DNA of 64,000 nucleotides. Source: Galeopsis tetrahit (Eukaryota > Streptophyta > Magnoliopsida > Lamiales > Lamiaceae). The stretch's first letter is position 1. Every line of letters starts with the position of its first letter. A model generated the notes under the pieces. It ran no database searches, was not told where the DNA came from, and worked only from the letters and a program-made list of their open reading frames with translations. Shown here one piece after another: positions 1-11,154 of the stretch. Position numbers and translations under genes: made by a program. The DNA lies in assembly GCA_963675135.1 (NCBI GenBank), contig OY776124.1:7764677-7828676 (forward strand), written 5' to 3'.

Positions 1-35
1 AACTTCCTCTTCTTGTGTTTGACGGTTTCATGCAG

Positions 36-593
36 GTGGCTAAGGAGAACAAGACTAGTTTGCCACCAGCTGCACTCTTCATTATTCGATATCACTCGTT
101 TTATGGTAAGTTCTTGCTCTTGTTACGTGCTTTGTATGTGTGCGCGCGCGTATAATGATTGTAATTGTCTTGCTGTGGTTCAGCATTGCACAATGCAGGG
201 GCATATAAGTATCTAATGAATGAAGAAGATGTTGAGAATCTCAAGTGGCTCAAGATATTCAAGTAGAGACTTTTTTTTTTTTTTCTTTTTTTAAAGTTTT
301 GAAACATTTTTTTACTGAATACTTACATGCTATGCTATGGTGATTATTTGTTGCAGTAAATATGATCTTTACAGCAAGAGCAAGGTTCAAATTGATGTGG
401 AGAGGGTGAAACCATACTATATTTCTCTCATTCACAAGGTGAAACTTTATATATTTTCTTGATTAAATGACAATTTCTCGATTTATGTGTGCCATCCTTG
501 TGCCAGGTATTTTCTTGATTAAATGAAGCTATATATATGACAACTTATTTTTCTTGAATTTTGCAGTACTTTCCATCAAAGCTCAAATGGTGA
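36..593 (+). CDS. MIOX: myo-inositol oxygenase, 3' end (last four exons)
   Basis: This is the C-terminal part of a myo-inositol oxygenase, the cytosolic di-iron enzyme that cleaves myo-inositol with O2 to D-glucuronate for cell-wall sugar and possibly ascorbate supply. Exons read directly with GT/AG borders are 36-105, 184-262, 357-438 and 567-593 (stop TGA 591-593). Together they give 85 residues in one continuous frame. Family hallmarks are LFIIRYHSFY, then LMNEEDVENLKWL, NKYDLYSKSK and VKPYYISLIHKYFP, ending in LKW as plant MIOX proteins do. In the animal enzyme the His of R-H-SFY and the Asp of NK-[FY]-D bind iron, and both are present here. The upstream exons, roughly the first two thirds of a protein of about 300 residues, lie outside the window. 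I see no disabling change. The gene is convergent with the Nudix gene at 1032-4274. Confidence 0.95.
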
Positions 594-1031
594 GAATTTC
601 ATCAGCAAAAAGCTCAAATTGTTGATTGTGATTTACAAAATTGTTATTCTTGTGTATCTATTTTTATCATCTCAATAATGATTACAAATGTAATATGCAA
701 CCAGTTTGCTTGTATCATGAATGAAAGTTGTTTTCTCTTTGTGCTGCAATGCTCAAATGTTTCCTTCTTTTGAGGCCTAGAACGATTTCTAACGTAGATT
801 TTACTCGACATTTCACCCTCCTATACTATACGATTTACAATATTCCGATGGAAAATTCAGATCAGACGACAACGTCTAATAAACAGTAGAACAAAATTGG
901 TGGAGAATGTTTCGTCAAAAGGCGAAAACCAGCAAATTCTAGGTCATTGTGGTAATAAAATAACTTCCCAAATAGTATGTTCACAAATGACAGGATATAT
1001 GGTCAATCTACTGCAGTTGGTATTATCTATT
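594..1031. other. intergenic, between convergent 3' ends
   Basis: This holds the 3' UTR and downstream region of the inositol oxygenase gene and the 3' flank of the Nudix gene. It is AT-rich. The only open frames are short and unlike any known protein. I see no transposon ends. Confidence 0.6.
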
Positions 1032-4000
1032 CTATTCAAGATGTGGAGAGAAAACTTTCACAACTTCTTGGTATACAGGCTTCTTGAAATCCACTGCCTG
1101 AAAACATATTGAGAGAATGTTAAGTGTAACAGAAACGACAATGAAAATGCACAGGTTTATCGAGATCAGAAAGAAAATTTACACGATCGACTATTTCCTG
1201 AGGTGAGATCCATGACCATTGTCCGAATTCAGGCTTTTCAGTCCCATCACCCAAAAGATTGATCTCTTCATCCTTTCCAGTAAATTTGAAAAGAAACCTG
1301 TAAATAATTGGGCATGATATCAGACGTGCTGAGACTATTTGATCAAACCAGAAACGAAAGCTCTGTGAGATTTGAAAGTAGTGATTGCTATTTTGATTTT
1401 AGTCATGTCGATTTTCACATATTGAAAACAGTCCTGTAACTTTCAGTTTTTTGACAGTTTGGCCTGGTAAGAGGTGAAACATTTGATTGACCAATCAGAC
1501 GTTGACACATGGACAAGTCAGACTCGGGCATGTCAGCGTCAACCGAATGTTTCACCTCCTACAGACCAAAAGGTAAAAAAATTGAAAGTTATAACATTAT
1601 TTTCAATACGTGAAAGTCAACAATACTGGAACCAAAATAGGAATAAGTTACCAGATTTAAAAAATTATTTTCCTAATAGTACCAAGAACACACATGCAGA
1701 CAACGGTGTAGTTCTAAATTCATCCTCAGCATGAGTGTTTGAAGTTATAACATAGTCACTTATTGATATATATATATTTTTTTTCAATATTTACCCAACT
1801 TTATCATATAGCTAGTTTCTCCAAAAAAAAAAACAACATTGAATAGATGCTTTTGAAGCCTCTGTTGCGGGACTTACTACCGTGAAATAAATCCAAAAGG
1901 AAAGACGAAGCCTACAAATAGTTAGTTAGGAAAACATAGCATAATAATGAAGAAACGAGGAAGAAGTAGTACAGACCATTTCTGTGCTTGACCTTTCCAG
2001 TCTGAACCCCATAGGCGGTTGAGCTTTTCCCTGACCTCTGGTGGGAAATCATATGTCAACCAATGAGGCGTCTGCAGGAAACAATTGGTAAGAAACGACA
2101 AAGGTACATTTGGCCAAAACCAGTTAAAGGAGAAAGTTCCAGAATATGTGATATCTCAATAAATGTTTTTTTTTTAAGAGATATCTCAATAAGTGTTAGC
2201 TAAATGGAAAAAAAAAAAAAAATCCAACTAGATTGCATCTCATCGAGATACAAAATCATTTCCCCAAAACTCAACACATGTGATTTTTTAAATTAAAACA
2301 AATCAATAAGAAAAAAAAAGGCTTTTTTTACCCTTTTGTCTCTCTATCCTTTAGTCTCGATTATGAAAACAATTCCCTTCCCCCCGAGTACCCACATTAC
2401 AATATTCTGTATACTGAACTTTAAAAAAAAAATTGTAAGTAGATTGATTGTATATTTGGGGTTAAGATCTGCATATGACGCCAGATTATAAAGTTAAAAC
2501 AGGATATAAAGAGCTGCATATGACTTCAAATCATCCTCTCAATGCAATAATATGATTCTAAAGTGCATTAAAAACACTTGTAGAACCTTAGCAACAACAA
2601 AATAATATTCCAAATGCATATAATCCATTTTGCGGAAACTCAGGAATAACTTTATCACTTTCTCATCCTTTCTATAGTCCATGGCTCTCAAGGGGCCACT
2701 ACGGTAAATACTTCTGAAGTTCAACCACCCTTTGTTCTTCTGTCTGCTCATCATCAATAAATATTTTCTTCAAAATCAATTTAAACGACATCAAGTGTTC
2801 TCCTTAGAACTTCAAAAAAAGCCAACAATCACACCTCAATATCATGGAAGCTTAAGTAAGCATGAAATTGGGCGATCATGTGAGCAGAAGCAGAGATGTA
2901 AATTATGTCTTTTCTTACCAATCTGTAGTTCATAGGCCGGACTAATACAATTATTCGTTTTAAATTTTTGTTGGGGGACTGATTCTTCTAACATTTGTAG
3001 GGAGTAAACATAGAAGAGAATCCAGAATTTCTCCCCTCATACAAAGCAATATAATCAGCTTTCTTGTGAAACCAATAAACCTACTGAAAGAATCCAACAA
3101 ATAGAAATGCCAAAATAGTAAACTTTGCACCCATACCTCAGCTATAATATCAGCTGAAGTAACCCCAGTTTCTTCTCTCAATTCCCTGAAAGCTGCATTT
3201 CTCGGATCCTCATTTTCATCAATTCCACCCTACAATGCAAAACTTTTAGACTAGGGTCTTCATTCAAAAATAAATTCGCAACAGATTGAACAAGGGAAGT
3301 AATCTCATGGAATCCAACCAGCTATTACATTATCACAAGTAGCAGAATTATGACCCTTAATTGCAAATACACAGTGTTCAGATGATACTATACGATAAGA
3401 CAATCAATGCATACTCTCAAGTATATACTCCCTCCATCCCGCCATAATCGACATAACTCATAAGCTTCCCACTTACCTATTTTGGACTTCTCATTTCCTT
3501 AAATTGCAAAATTCACTATACCACTCTACAATTTCTCATTCCAATCTCTATCTAAGCTTTCTCTTTCCCACCTCTCTATCTTTTCTTCTTCTTACATCTC
3601 TACCTCAACTACCCACTTTTATACTACTCCCTCGGTCCCTCAAATTTACACAAATGTCATTACTTTTTCTCCCCACATAAAAATGTCAACTCATTTCTTT
3701 ACTTTATACATACGATTTACAACATTACCACTGAATTCACTTTTCTTATTATGCTACATTTCACATGTGAAGATAATCATGGGATGGAGGGAGTAGTATA
3801 TAGTTTTCCACCTAAATTTAATAATTTTACATCAGAATCAGAAACTCAGTAGTCTCTAATAATATACGCAACTACACAGATTAATGAATCTATCCCTCTC
3901 ACCTGAGGCATTTGCCAAGCATCTGGTACGTCAAGTCTCGAAGCAGCAAAAACCTAACACACACATCCGAAAACTATAATCATCAACACCCAAAAACATG

Positions 4001-4274
4001 AAATCCGAAGAACAAACAAATGATAATCGGAATTAAATGAAGAAACCACCTTTTTAGAGGGGTTAATTAGGAAAATTCCAACGTTTCTTCTGTAACCTTC
4101 TGGTGGGCTATCCATGGATGACGATGACGATGACGATGAAGAGAGCGGAGCTGACAGGGACAGGGCAGTAAATTTGGGGGGTTTTGGAGGGCAGTTTAGG
4201 GAGATTGGGATAGCTGTATGTATACGAAGCAATGGGGAATTATAATGGATAAAAGATCGGCATAAAGACATCAT
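1032..4274 (-). CDS. NUDT26: Nudix hydrolase, chloroplast type (NUDT26/27-like, RppH family)
   Basis: Six exons on the minus strand: 4050-4274, 3903-3953, 3137-3229, 1977-2071, 1183-1297 and 1032-1097 (stop 1032-1034). They sum to 645 nt, or 214 residues, matching the plant NUDT26/27 family. That family hydrolyses diadenosine tetraphosphate and related substrates and is chloroplast-targeted. The order is a Ser/Pro-rich N-terminus of about 53 residues ending in a run of Ser (likely transit peptide), then SPPEGYRRNVGI and DAWQMPQ, and a full Nudix box at about residues 93-115 (G-x5-E-x7-RELREETGV, all metal-binding Glu present). LTYDFPPEVREKLNRLWGSD, LFKFTGKDEEINLLG and KPEFGQWSWISP follow. I chose the Met at 4274 because it opens the transit-peptide-like stretch. 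A Met at 4115, just after the Ser run, would give a form without it. Introns carry a foldback MITE and Stowaway-like MITEs. The gene name is by family resemblance. Confidence 0.92.
1389..1640. mobile_element. foldback MITE in an intron of the Nudix gene
   Basis: The two halves are imperfect reverse complements for roughly 90-110 bases each. GAGGTGAAACATTTG near 1470 matches the reverse complement of CGAATGTTTCACCTCCT near 1543, and the pairing continues outwards through TATTGAAAA to CTATTTTG at both ends. Almost the whole element could fold into one hairpin. The edges are approximate and I could not define a TSD. Confidence 0.65.
3428..3793. mobile_element. Stowaway-like MITEs (probably nested) in an intron
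   Basis: The left end CTCCCTCCATCCC and right end GGGATGGAGGGAG are inverted repeats flanked by TA on both sides (3426-3427 and 3794-3795), as expected for Tc1/mariner-type Stowaway MITEs. A second left end, CTCCCTCGGTCCCTC preceded by TA, begins at about 3627, so one copy seems to sit inside or against another. Confidence 0.75.
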
Positions 4275-4392
4275 CAAGGTGGCCCGTAACGTAACTGCTG
4301 TGGTTGCCCTTCCAACTTTTGCTAGCCCTGGCGGAGATGTAAAATACCTATAATGCCCCTCTCTCATTTTTTTTAACTTAGGTAACTTATAA
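4275..4392. promoter_or_regulatory. short upstream region of the Nudix gene, bounded by a transposon
   Basis: Only about 110 bases separate the chosen Nudix start from the TSD of the Mutator-like element at 4393. Any further promoter sequence must therefore lie inside that element or have been displaced by it. I see no clear TATA box in this stretch. Confidence 0.35.
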
Positions 4393-4678
4393 GGGTAATT
4401 CTTACAGTAGTCAAATTTTACAAAATGACTACATAGTCACTTTGTCGAATTGCGCCACGTGGCGTTGTAAACGTCGTAACGACCTGCCACCTGTTATACA
4501 TGTTTAAGTTATTTACATCATTTTTTAAATTATATTTTGTTATTTACTATATTATCCTTCTTTAATAAAAAAAAATATAAAATTTTAAATAAATAACTAA
4601 ATTACTATCATACCCTTACCCTTTTTAATATTACAAATTACACCCTTCTTCCCTACACCATATATACTCATCACTTTC

Positions 4679-5029
4679 TTACAAAGACGTGACCGGCGCT
4701 GACAGCGTGGGGCAGGGGCTCACTGCTGGCGGCTGGCGCGGAGAACAGCAGCCGGAGGGAGGCTTCGATTTGCAGTGAATTCCGGCGTTGTTGAACATGA
4801 TATCGAGGGCATAACTCACGGCGGCCGCCACCTGTTCTTCATCTCTCACGTCGCAGCGATGGTAACTTACCTTGACAGAGTCGATTGAAGCGATGAGTTG
4901 GTGGGCTAACTCATCTTGTATGTCGGCTATGACGACGGAGGCACCGTGCTCGACGAAGAGCCTCGCGGCGGCCCCGGTGATGAGTGCAAGTTTACCCTCC
5001 AACCTTTTGTTATTTAAAATAAAAATCAT
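4679..5029 (-). pseudogene. captured short-chain dehydrogenase/reductase fragment
   Basis: This 116-codon open frame matches the N-terminal Rossmann region of plant short-chain dehydrogenases of the secoisolariciresinol/zerumbone-type group: RLEGKLALITG, then AARLFVEHGASVVIADIQDE, HRCDVRDEEQV and FNNAGIH. The cofactor loop is broken. The usual TGxxxGIG reads TGAAARLF, so about seven residues including the glycines are missing. After NNAGI the frame runs into unrelated sequence and stops. The catalytic Ser and Tyr-x3-Lys region is absent. It cannot be an active dehydrogenase. It lies inside the Mutator-like element 4393-5963 and is best read as a captured fragment. Confidence 0.8.
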
Positions 5030-5429
5030 GCATGGATTGATAAGTATATATATAAGGTGATAAATTAATTATGGATTTAAAATTTGCTCACCTTGGCTTT
5101 GACATATTGAACAAAATTTCATGATCGGCTTTCAACTAGTTGCAACTTAAGAATGAAGAGAGATTATTGCAGAAATTAAAGTTGTTGGATTTGTTGTATA
5201 CTCTTTTAAAAAGGGGGGAAATGATTAATTTTTGTTAGTATAATTAGGTGGTCTTTATTAGGATTCAGAGCTCGAGAAATTGACCTGTAATATTTTTGCT
5301 AGCTATATCGATTGGTTAATATTTGAAAAGGATATTGTTCCAGATCTGAATATAAGAAGAGCTTCTTCTGTTTATGTTGCAGCAGAAACTAAAAGAGGGT
5401 ATTAGGTAATACAACGTAGATTTGAACTG

Positions 5430-5690
5430 TGCAGGAAATTCACGAACACGAACAGAGGGGGCTTGGCCGCGATCGACAGGTTGATAGCCGGCGCCATGGA
5501 TGCGACTTCATGTAGCAGCTACAATCTCTTGCAGAAAGCAGAAGGGGCGTGCGATAGTGGAACGGAGGGCTGGTTGCCGTGAGCAGGAGGTGCCCCTGTC
5601 CGGCGACGTGATGCGCCATAGGCGCTGCTTGCAAGTTGTTGCAGAAAACAACATGGGAGTGCGAACATGGAGGATGGGGTGTAATTGTGC
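5430..5690. other. unrecognised GC-rich segment inside the Mutator-like element
   Basis: This stretch is markedly richer in G and C than its surroundings and sits between AT-rich flanks inside the element. Short frames are open on both strands but none resembles a protein I know. It may be a second captured exon fragment, now decayed. Confidence 0.4.
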
Positions 5691-5972
5691 AAATAGATAG
5701 TTTTAATTAAATTAATAAATATAATATAATATTTTATTACGTAAGGATAAAAATGTAATTTTACAATAATATATTTTAATTAATTTAATTTAATAGAAAA
5801 TACAAATTTATGACACATACGATGAATACATACCGTAAATTATACAAAAGGCAACATGTCATTAAGTTTAAGCCTTTAGATTAGATTTTTAATGGCTTAG
5901 ATTAACTGACTACGGTAGTCATTACGACACTATACGATACCCTGACTACATGTAGAAGGTGGCAACTTATAA

Positions 5973-6242
5973 TGTGTATGATAAGAGAAATTGAGAAATT
6001 GGACACTTTTCTAAATACTAGGTATACAATTCGATTTCACAATAAAATGAAATGTGTCATTACGCATAAGGTGTCCAAGTTTGATTCCTGTGAGAGACGC
6101 CCCTTCCTTTTTGCAATAAAATTAAACTCCATACAAGTTGGACCAACTCGAGTCCACGGACCCTAGATCTTTAGCTATAAATATTGGAAACCTCTACATA
6201 GAAATAAAACCCTCGAACAAGGAAAATAGGACTCCTTGTATT
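5973..6242. other. intergenic, nothing recognised
   Basis: This is AT-rich sequence between the Mutator-like element and the solo LTR. The single short open frame (5972-6166) resembles nothing known. I see no RNA gene or repeat. Confidence 0.5.
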
Positions 6243-6247
6243 GAAAC

Positions 6248-7053
6248 TGTTACGATTGTCAATGATAATTCAACTCCGATTAGACGTCTCCAATCACAAG
6301 CAAAATAATTGACCACAATTCAATCCAACGAAAGCATGGCAATTCACAAATATAAATGAAAACGAAAAACAGAGCACAAGAACGATTTAAGTGGTTCGAT
6401 CAATGTGATCTACATCCACTGGACACACGACTTCAATTTGATTAGTTCAAGAGATGTTTACAAACACTCATCACTCGGAAAGGGATTTATCCTCACTTCG
6501 CTCGTGAACTCTCAACTCTCAAAACGAATGCTCGTACGCGTCAAGAATTACAATTACAAGTAATGGGGTATTTATAGGATTCAAGGTGATTGCAGCGTGT
6601 GTTGAAAGCGTGCTCTGTTGCCACGTGGATTCTGTTACAACCGTGTAACAAACTCACACCTTCAGCGTGACTCAATCTGAATTGACCTCCTTGCCCTTCA
6701 CTTGTTTCGCAAGACAAGACGACTCCATACTTAGCCAAAAATTAACCCTGCTAACAGAACTCAACTAGTCTGGTCAGACCTCTACTTGTCTGGTCTTCCC
6801 AACTCGTCTTGTCCTTCGCAACACCCATCCCATCTGTTTGGACTCCTCCAACTCATCTGATCTGGTCTGAGCTAACTTGTCTGACTCCACCAGCTGATAC
6901 GCCCAACAGCTGAGTCATTCAGAAGACTTCTATCGACTAAGTACCTCGACTGATCCGCCCAACAGACGAGTACAGTAGTAGAGTAGAATCTACCTGATAT
7001 GTACCAGACGAGTCGCACTCGTCTAGTCTAGGAGATTTGAGATAAACCTCACA
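6248..7053 (-). mobile_element. solo LTR (Copia-like, minus orientation)
   Basis: The sequence begins TGTTACGATTG and ends AACCTCACA, the TG...CA form of an LTR, and is flanked by the 5-bp direct repeat GAAAC (6243-6247 and 7054-7058). Read on the minus strand it has a TATA-like motif (CCTATAAATACCCC) near 6566-6580 and the GTGGATGTAGATC-type sequence common in plant Copia LTRs. No internal coding region follows, so it is a solo LTR. A related copy of the flank at about 11388 reads TATTGAAACAATATATT without the insertion, showing the empty site. Confidence 0.82.
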
Positions 7054-7125
7054 GAAACAATATATTTAGAGCATAAAAAGTGAACAAAGAAATGCCACAA
7101 GAGATTCTAGTTCTTAGGTGGTCTG

Positions 7126-7299
7126 TAATAGGGAATAATGTAAATATAGGAATAATACCTTTTTTATTTTGACCATATCTTTGTATATATCTCTTTGATA
7201 TGTTTGTTATATTTACCATGTTTATCTCCTTGTAAATACTTATAAATAGTGATTCATTCATATCACCTCATTAACGGTGATCACATACCTATTCTCACA
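7126..7299 (+). repeat. 5' LTR of the Copia element
   Basis: About 174 bp, starting TAATAGGGAATAATG and ending ACCTATTCTCACA. It matches 11142-11316 apart from a one-base gap and two substitutions that I can see. The near identity implies an insertion that is not ancient. Confidence 0.85.
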
Positions 7300-7418
7300 T
7301 GGTATCAGTCTAACTCATCGAAACCCTAATTTTCTCTCTAAAGCCTCACGCTAAAATTCTTCCCTTCCCTCCTCATGGCGGCGGCAGCTCCCACTCCCCC
7401 ACCATCCCTCTCAAGGTT

Positions 7419-10400
7419 TTGGTTCATCTCTTGACAATCAAGTTGTCATCCTCCAACTATCTGCTGTGGCGAAATCAAGTAGTCCCGGTTCTATCAAGCC
7501 ATGATCTCATCTCTCAAGTTCATGGCACGACACCCACTCCGGCGAAGTCGATCACCACATCTGGTGAATCGACTCCAAACCCAGCCTACACCGCTTGGTT
7601 TGAGAAGGATCAAAAGATCCTCATTCTTCTTCTTTCCTTCATATCTGAAGAAGCCATGGCTGAGGTCATCGGCTGTGACACCTCGCGCTCCATCTGGGTC
7701 GCACTCGAGGCAGCCTACAGCCACACCTCGATCTCCTGCATCACTCAACTGCGGAATCAGCTCCCCTCCCTTCGTCGTGGATCCACCTCCGTCGATGACT
7801 TCAGCAAGAAGTTTCATGCTCTCTGCGATCAACTCGCCTCCATCGGTAAGCCTGTTGATGATGACGACAAGTGTCATTGGTTTCTTACCGGTCTCGGCTC
7901 CCAGTTTGCTGGTTTCTCTGACACTCGCATGGCTATGACGCCCATGCCTGCCTTTCGGGATATGATCCATCAGGCCTTAAACTATGAGCAGTTTACTCGC
8001 TCGATGGACTCCTCGTCCTCGCCCATTCCAGCTTTCTCTGCCTCTGCTCGCTCGGGTAAGCCTGCTCGCCCTGGCACCAAATCCCGTAACTTCTCTCCTC
8101 GGAATTCTGGTCGCCAGGTGACCACTGGATCCTCGGTTAGTGGCTCGGCCCCTACTCGCCGCCCTCCCACTTGCCAGATTTGCCGCCAACAGGGTCATTA
8201 TGCGAATAGATGTCCGGACCGTTATGCTCGCCCTGTCCCTTCTGCGGCCAATCTTGCTTATGCCCTTAATTCTCAGTGTCATGTCTCGCATCCTCCTGCT
8301 TCGGATTGGTTCCTCGATAGTGGTGCCTCCGCTCACATGACTCATCGCTCGGCTGACCTGGAAAATCCTCACCCGTATTCTGGTAACGACAATGTTATTG
8401 TTGCTAATGGCTCAACTATTCCGATCACTCATGTTGGGTCGTGTTCGGTTAATAAGGATGTTCATTTGTTAGATGTGCTCGTCGTACCACATCTCACTAA
8501 GAAATTGTTATCCATTAGTAAGCTTACTTCGGACTTTCCTATTGATGTTTTGTTTACTAATGACTCATTTGTCATCCAGAATCGGGCGACTAAGCAACCC
8601 TTGGCGAGGGGTCGGCATAGTCAAGGACTCTATGCCCTGGAGCAGTGCACTCCAGCCTTGGTCGCTGCTTTACAGAGCTCGTCGCTGAAGGCTTCTTTTG
8701 AGTGTTGGCATCGTAGATTAGGCCATGTTCCTATTTCTATAGTTAATTTGTTGAATAAATTGGGTTTGTTGTCTCTTACTTCTGTTTTGCCCAAACCGGG
8801 CTTATGTACTCCGTGTCAATTGGCTAAGAGTAAACATTTATCTTTTGCATTAAATGAGAAGCGAGCATCTCGTGTTTTGTATTTAGTTCATTGTGATCTT
8901 TGGGGACCTGCCCCTGTTGCTTCTAATGATGGTTTTCGGTACTATGTCATTTTTGTGGATGATTTCTCCAGATTCACCTGGCTCTACCCGTTGCACGCCA
9001 AGTCTGACTTCTTTGATGTGTTCGTGCAGTTTCACACCTTTGTTTGCAATCAGTTTTCTACCAATATTAAGGCCTTCCAGAGTGATGGTGGTACATAATT
9101 TGTTAATGGTCGCGTTCGTAGTTTCCTCGCTGATCATGACATTCATCATCGAATCTCTTGTCCTTACACTCCTCAACAGAATGGTCGGGTTGAGCGCAAG
9201 CATCGTCATGTCACGGAAACTGGGCTCTCGTTGTTATTTCAGGCGAGCATGCCTGCTCACTTCTGGGTTGATGCCTTCTCCACTGCTGTCTACATTATTA
9301 ACTGTTTGCCCACCCCTGTTCTTGGGGATAGGTCGCCCTGGCTTTGTTGATCCTCACTTCCCAGACTATGTTTGTCGCTTCAAGAAAGCTCTGTATGGTC
9401 TTCGCCAAGCTCCACTCGCTTGGTTTGTTCGCTTCAGTAGCTTCCTTAAGACCTTGGGTTTTCTTTGTAGTCGAGCAGATCCCTCTCTCTTCTACTTCCG
9501 GCGTGGTACAGTTACTAGGGGTGAAAACGGATCGGATATTTTCCGACCGATCCGGAACCGTATCCGGACGGATACGAATTCGGTATAAAAATTTAGTATC
9601 CGGGCGGACACGGATAGTTGACTTCGGATTCGGATTCGAAATACATAATATCCGACCGTATTTGAGTTTTCCCATATTTTATCGGATATTATCCGGATAC
9701 CCGGATTTTTTAATATATTTTATTTTATATTTTATATTAATTTTATTAAAGCTCTATTATAACTTTTCATGAGTGGATGATTCTTTGGCTTAGGAGTAGT
9801 TTGTTGATTGCTTTATTCATGCTTGGGTATAATATTATATATGTCTTCTTAGGCGTTATGTTGTGCTGGAGTGGTGATGTTTACGAATGATATATTTTGA
9901 TGATTTCATGTTTGTTGATTTTTTATGTGTTTCAATCACATTTTGATGATTTCCATTTGAAATATATTATCCGATTATAGTTATTCGAATCCGGCCCGGA
10001 TTTGTTCGATATCCGTTCCGTATCCGTATACCGAATATTTCGAATTCGTATCCGAATCCGGCTTTTCCGTATCCGACTCCGAATTCGAGAAAAAAATATG
10101 GTTTATGATACATTATAAGCACTATCCGTCCGTATCTGATCCGTTTTCACCCCTAACAGTTACCTTGTACCTCTTACTTTATGTCGATGATATTATTATG
10201 ACAGGGAGTGACCATAATGTCATTCGACGTTTCATTCGTCGCGTCGACAAAGAATTTGCGATTAAGGATCTTGGTCGCCTTAACTACTTCCTCGGCCTTG
10301 AGGTCTCGCACACTCCTGGTGGACTTTTTCTCAGTTAGGCGAAATACGCTCATGACATCCTCGTCCGTGCCGAGCTGCTTGACTCTAAGCCTGTTTCCAC

Positions 10401-11154
10401 TCCCCTTTCCGCGGGGGAATCTCTTGTCTGCTCTGGGACACCCTTCGCCGACCACACTCTTTATTGTTCGCTTGTTGGTGCCCTTCAGTATCTGACTATC
10501 ACTCGCTCGGATCTGTCTTATGCTGTCAATCATGTTAGTCAGTTCCTTCAGTCGCCTACTGATGATCACTTCCTCGCCGTAAAACGGATTTTACGGTATG
10601 TTGAAGGCACGATTAACTTTGGCCTTACTTTTGGTCGGCATAGTGACTACTCGTTGGTCGCCTACTCTGATGTAGACTGGGCTCGATGCACCGACACTCG
10701 GCGTTCAACATACGGTTATTCCATCTTTCTCGGCGGCAACCTGGTTTCTTGGAGTGCAAAGAAACAATCCACTGTTGCTCGCTCGAGTTGTGAGTCCGAG
10801 TATCGTGCGCTTGCTAACACTGCTCGGGAGGTCGTTTGGGTCAACAACCTTCTTCGGGAGCTTGGCCAACTCCCCGTGTCCGCCCCAACTCTCCTATGCG
10901 ACAACAAAAGTGCCTTATTTTGGAGTCAAAATCCCGTCGCCCATAAGCGAGCAAAGCACATCGACATTGACTGTCATTTTATTCGTGAGTTGGTCTGCTC
11001 TGGTCGCCTCCTCACCCAGTTCGTCCCGTCCAACCTTCAGCTCACCAATGTCTTTACTAAGAGTCTTCCTCGGCCGAACTTCGAATTTTTACGATCCAAG
11101 CTCTGCGTTCGTCCTCATCCTCAGCATCTCTTGACGGGGGATAATAGGGAATAA
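7419..11154 (+). pseudogene. Copia gag-pol, disabled
   Basis: Domains in order: a UBN2-type gag with a CCHC knuckle (CQICRQQGHYANRC); aspartic protease (WFLDSGASAHMTHR); GAG-pre-integrase (CWHRRLGHVP, then CTPCQLAKSKHLSF); and integrase (HCDLWGPAP, then FQSDGGT). The codon after DGGT is TAA at 9096-9098 where Glu is expected. The same frame continues past it as FVNGRVRSFLADHD and PYTPQQNGRVERKHR. Near 9338 the frame jumps to the late reverse transcriptase (KKALYGLRQAPLAW), so the end of integrase and the first half of reverse transcriptase are deleted. After the hAT insertion come LLLYVDDIIMTGS and FLGLEVSHTPGG. A second stop (TAG, 10336-10338) falls where Gln is usual. RNase H follows (DVDWARCTDTRRS, SSCESEYRALA, HIDIDCHFIRE). 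The product cannot be functional. Confidence 0.9.
9516..10155. mobile_element. non-autonomous hAT element inside the Copia element
   Basis: The ends are TAGGGGTGAAAACGGATC and, inverted, GATCCGTTTTCACCCCTA. A perfect 8-bp TSD, ACAGTTAC, lies at 9508-9515 and 10156-10163. An 8-bp TSD and TAGGGGTG ends are typical of plant hAT elements. It is 640 bp, has no transposase, and is full of CGGATAC/GTATCCG motifs on both sides of an AT-rich core. Removing it together with one TSD restores the reverse-transcriptase reading frame. Confidence 0.93.

Larger units (their letters stand above)
4393..5963. mobile_element. Mutator-like element carrying gene fragments (Pack-MULE type)
   Basis: A perfect 9-bp direct repeat AACTTATAA flanks the element at 4384-4392 and 5964-5972, which is the TSD length of Mutator-like elements. 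Both ends begin with G and share TTCT, GTAGTC and ATGACTAC-(C)-TAGTCA in inverted orientation, so the terminal inverted repeats are degenerate, about 50 bp. The interior has no transposase. It has two GC-rich islands in an AT-rich background: a short-chain dehydrogenase fragment (4679-5029, minus) and an unrecognised GC-rich stretch (about 5430-5690). This is the pattern of a non-autonomous MULE that has picked up host gene pieces. Confidence 0.72.

Noticed and set aside
897..1112. Short plus-strand frames between 897 and 3181 as small genes
   Set aside because: They lie antisense to introns and exons of the Nudix gene or in its 3' flank and resemble no protein.
4679..5029. Functional short-chain dehydrogenase gene
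   Set aside because: The glycine-rich cofactor loop is deleted, the catalytic region is missing, and it lies inside a Mutator-like element.
7494..8372. Antisense and alternative-frame open frames over Copia gag (for example 7494-7970 and 7977-8372 minus)
   Set aside because: They are shadows of the gag-protease frame, which carries recognisable domains.
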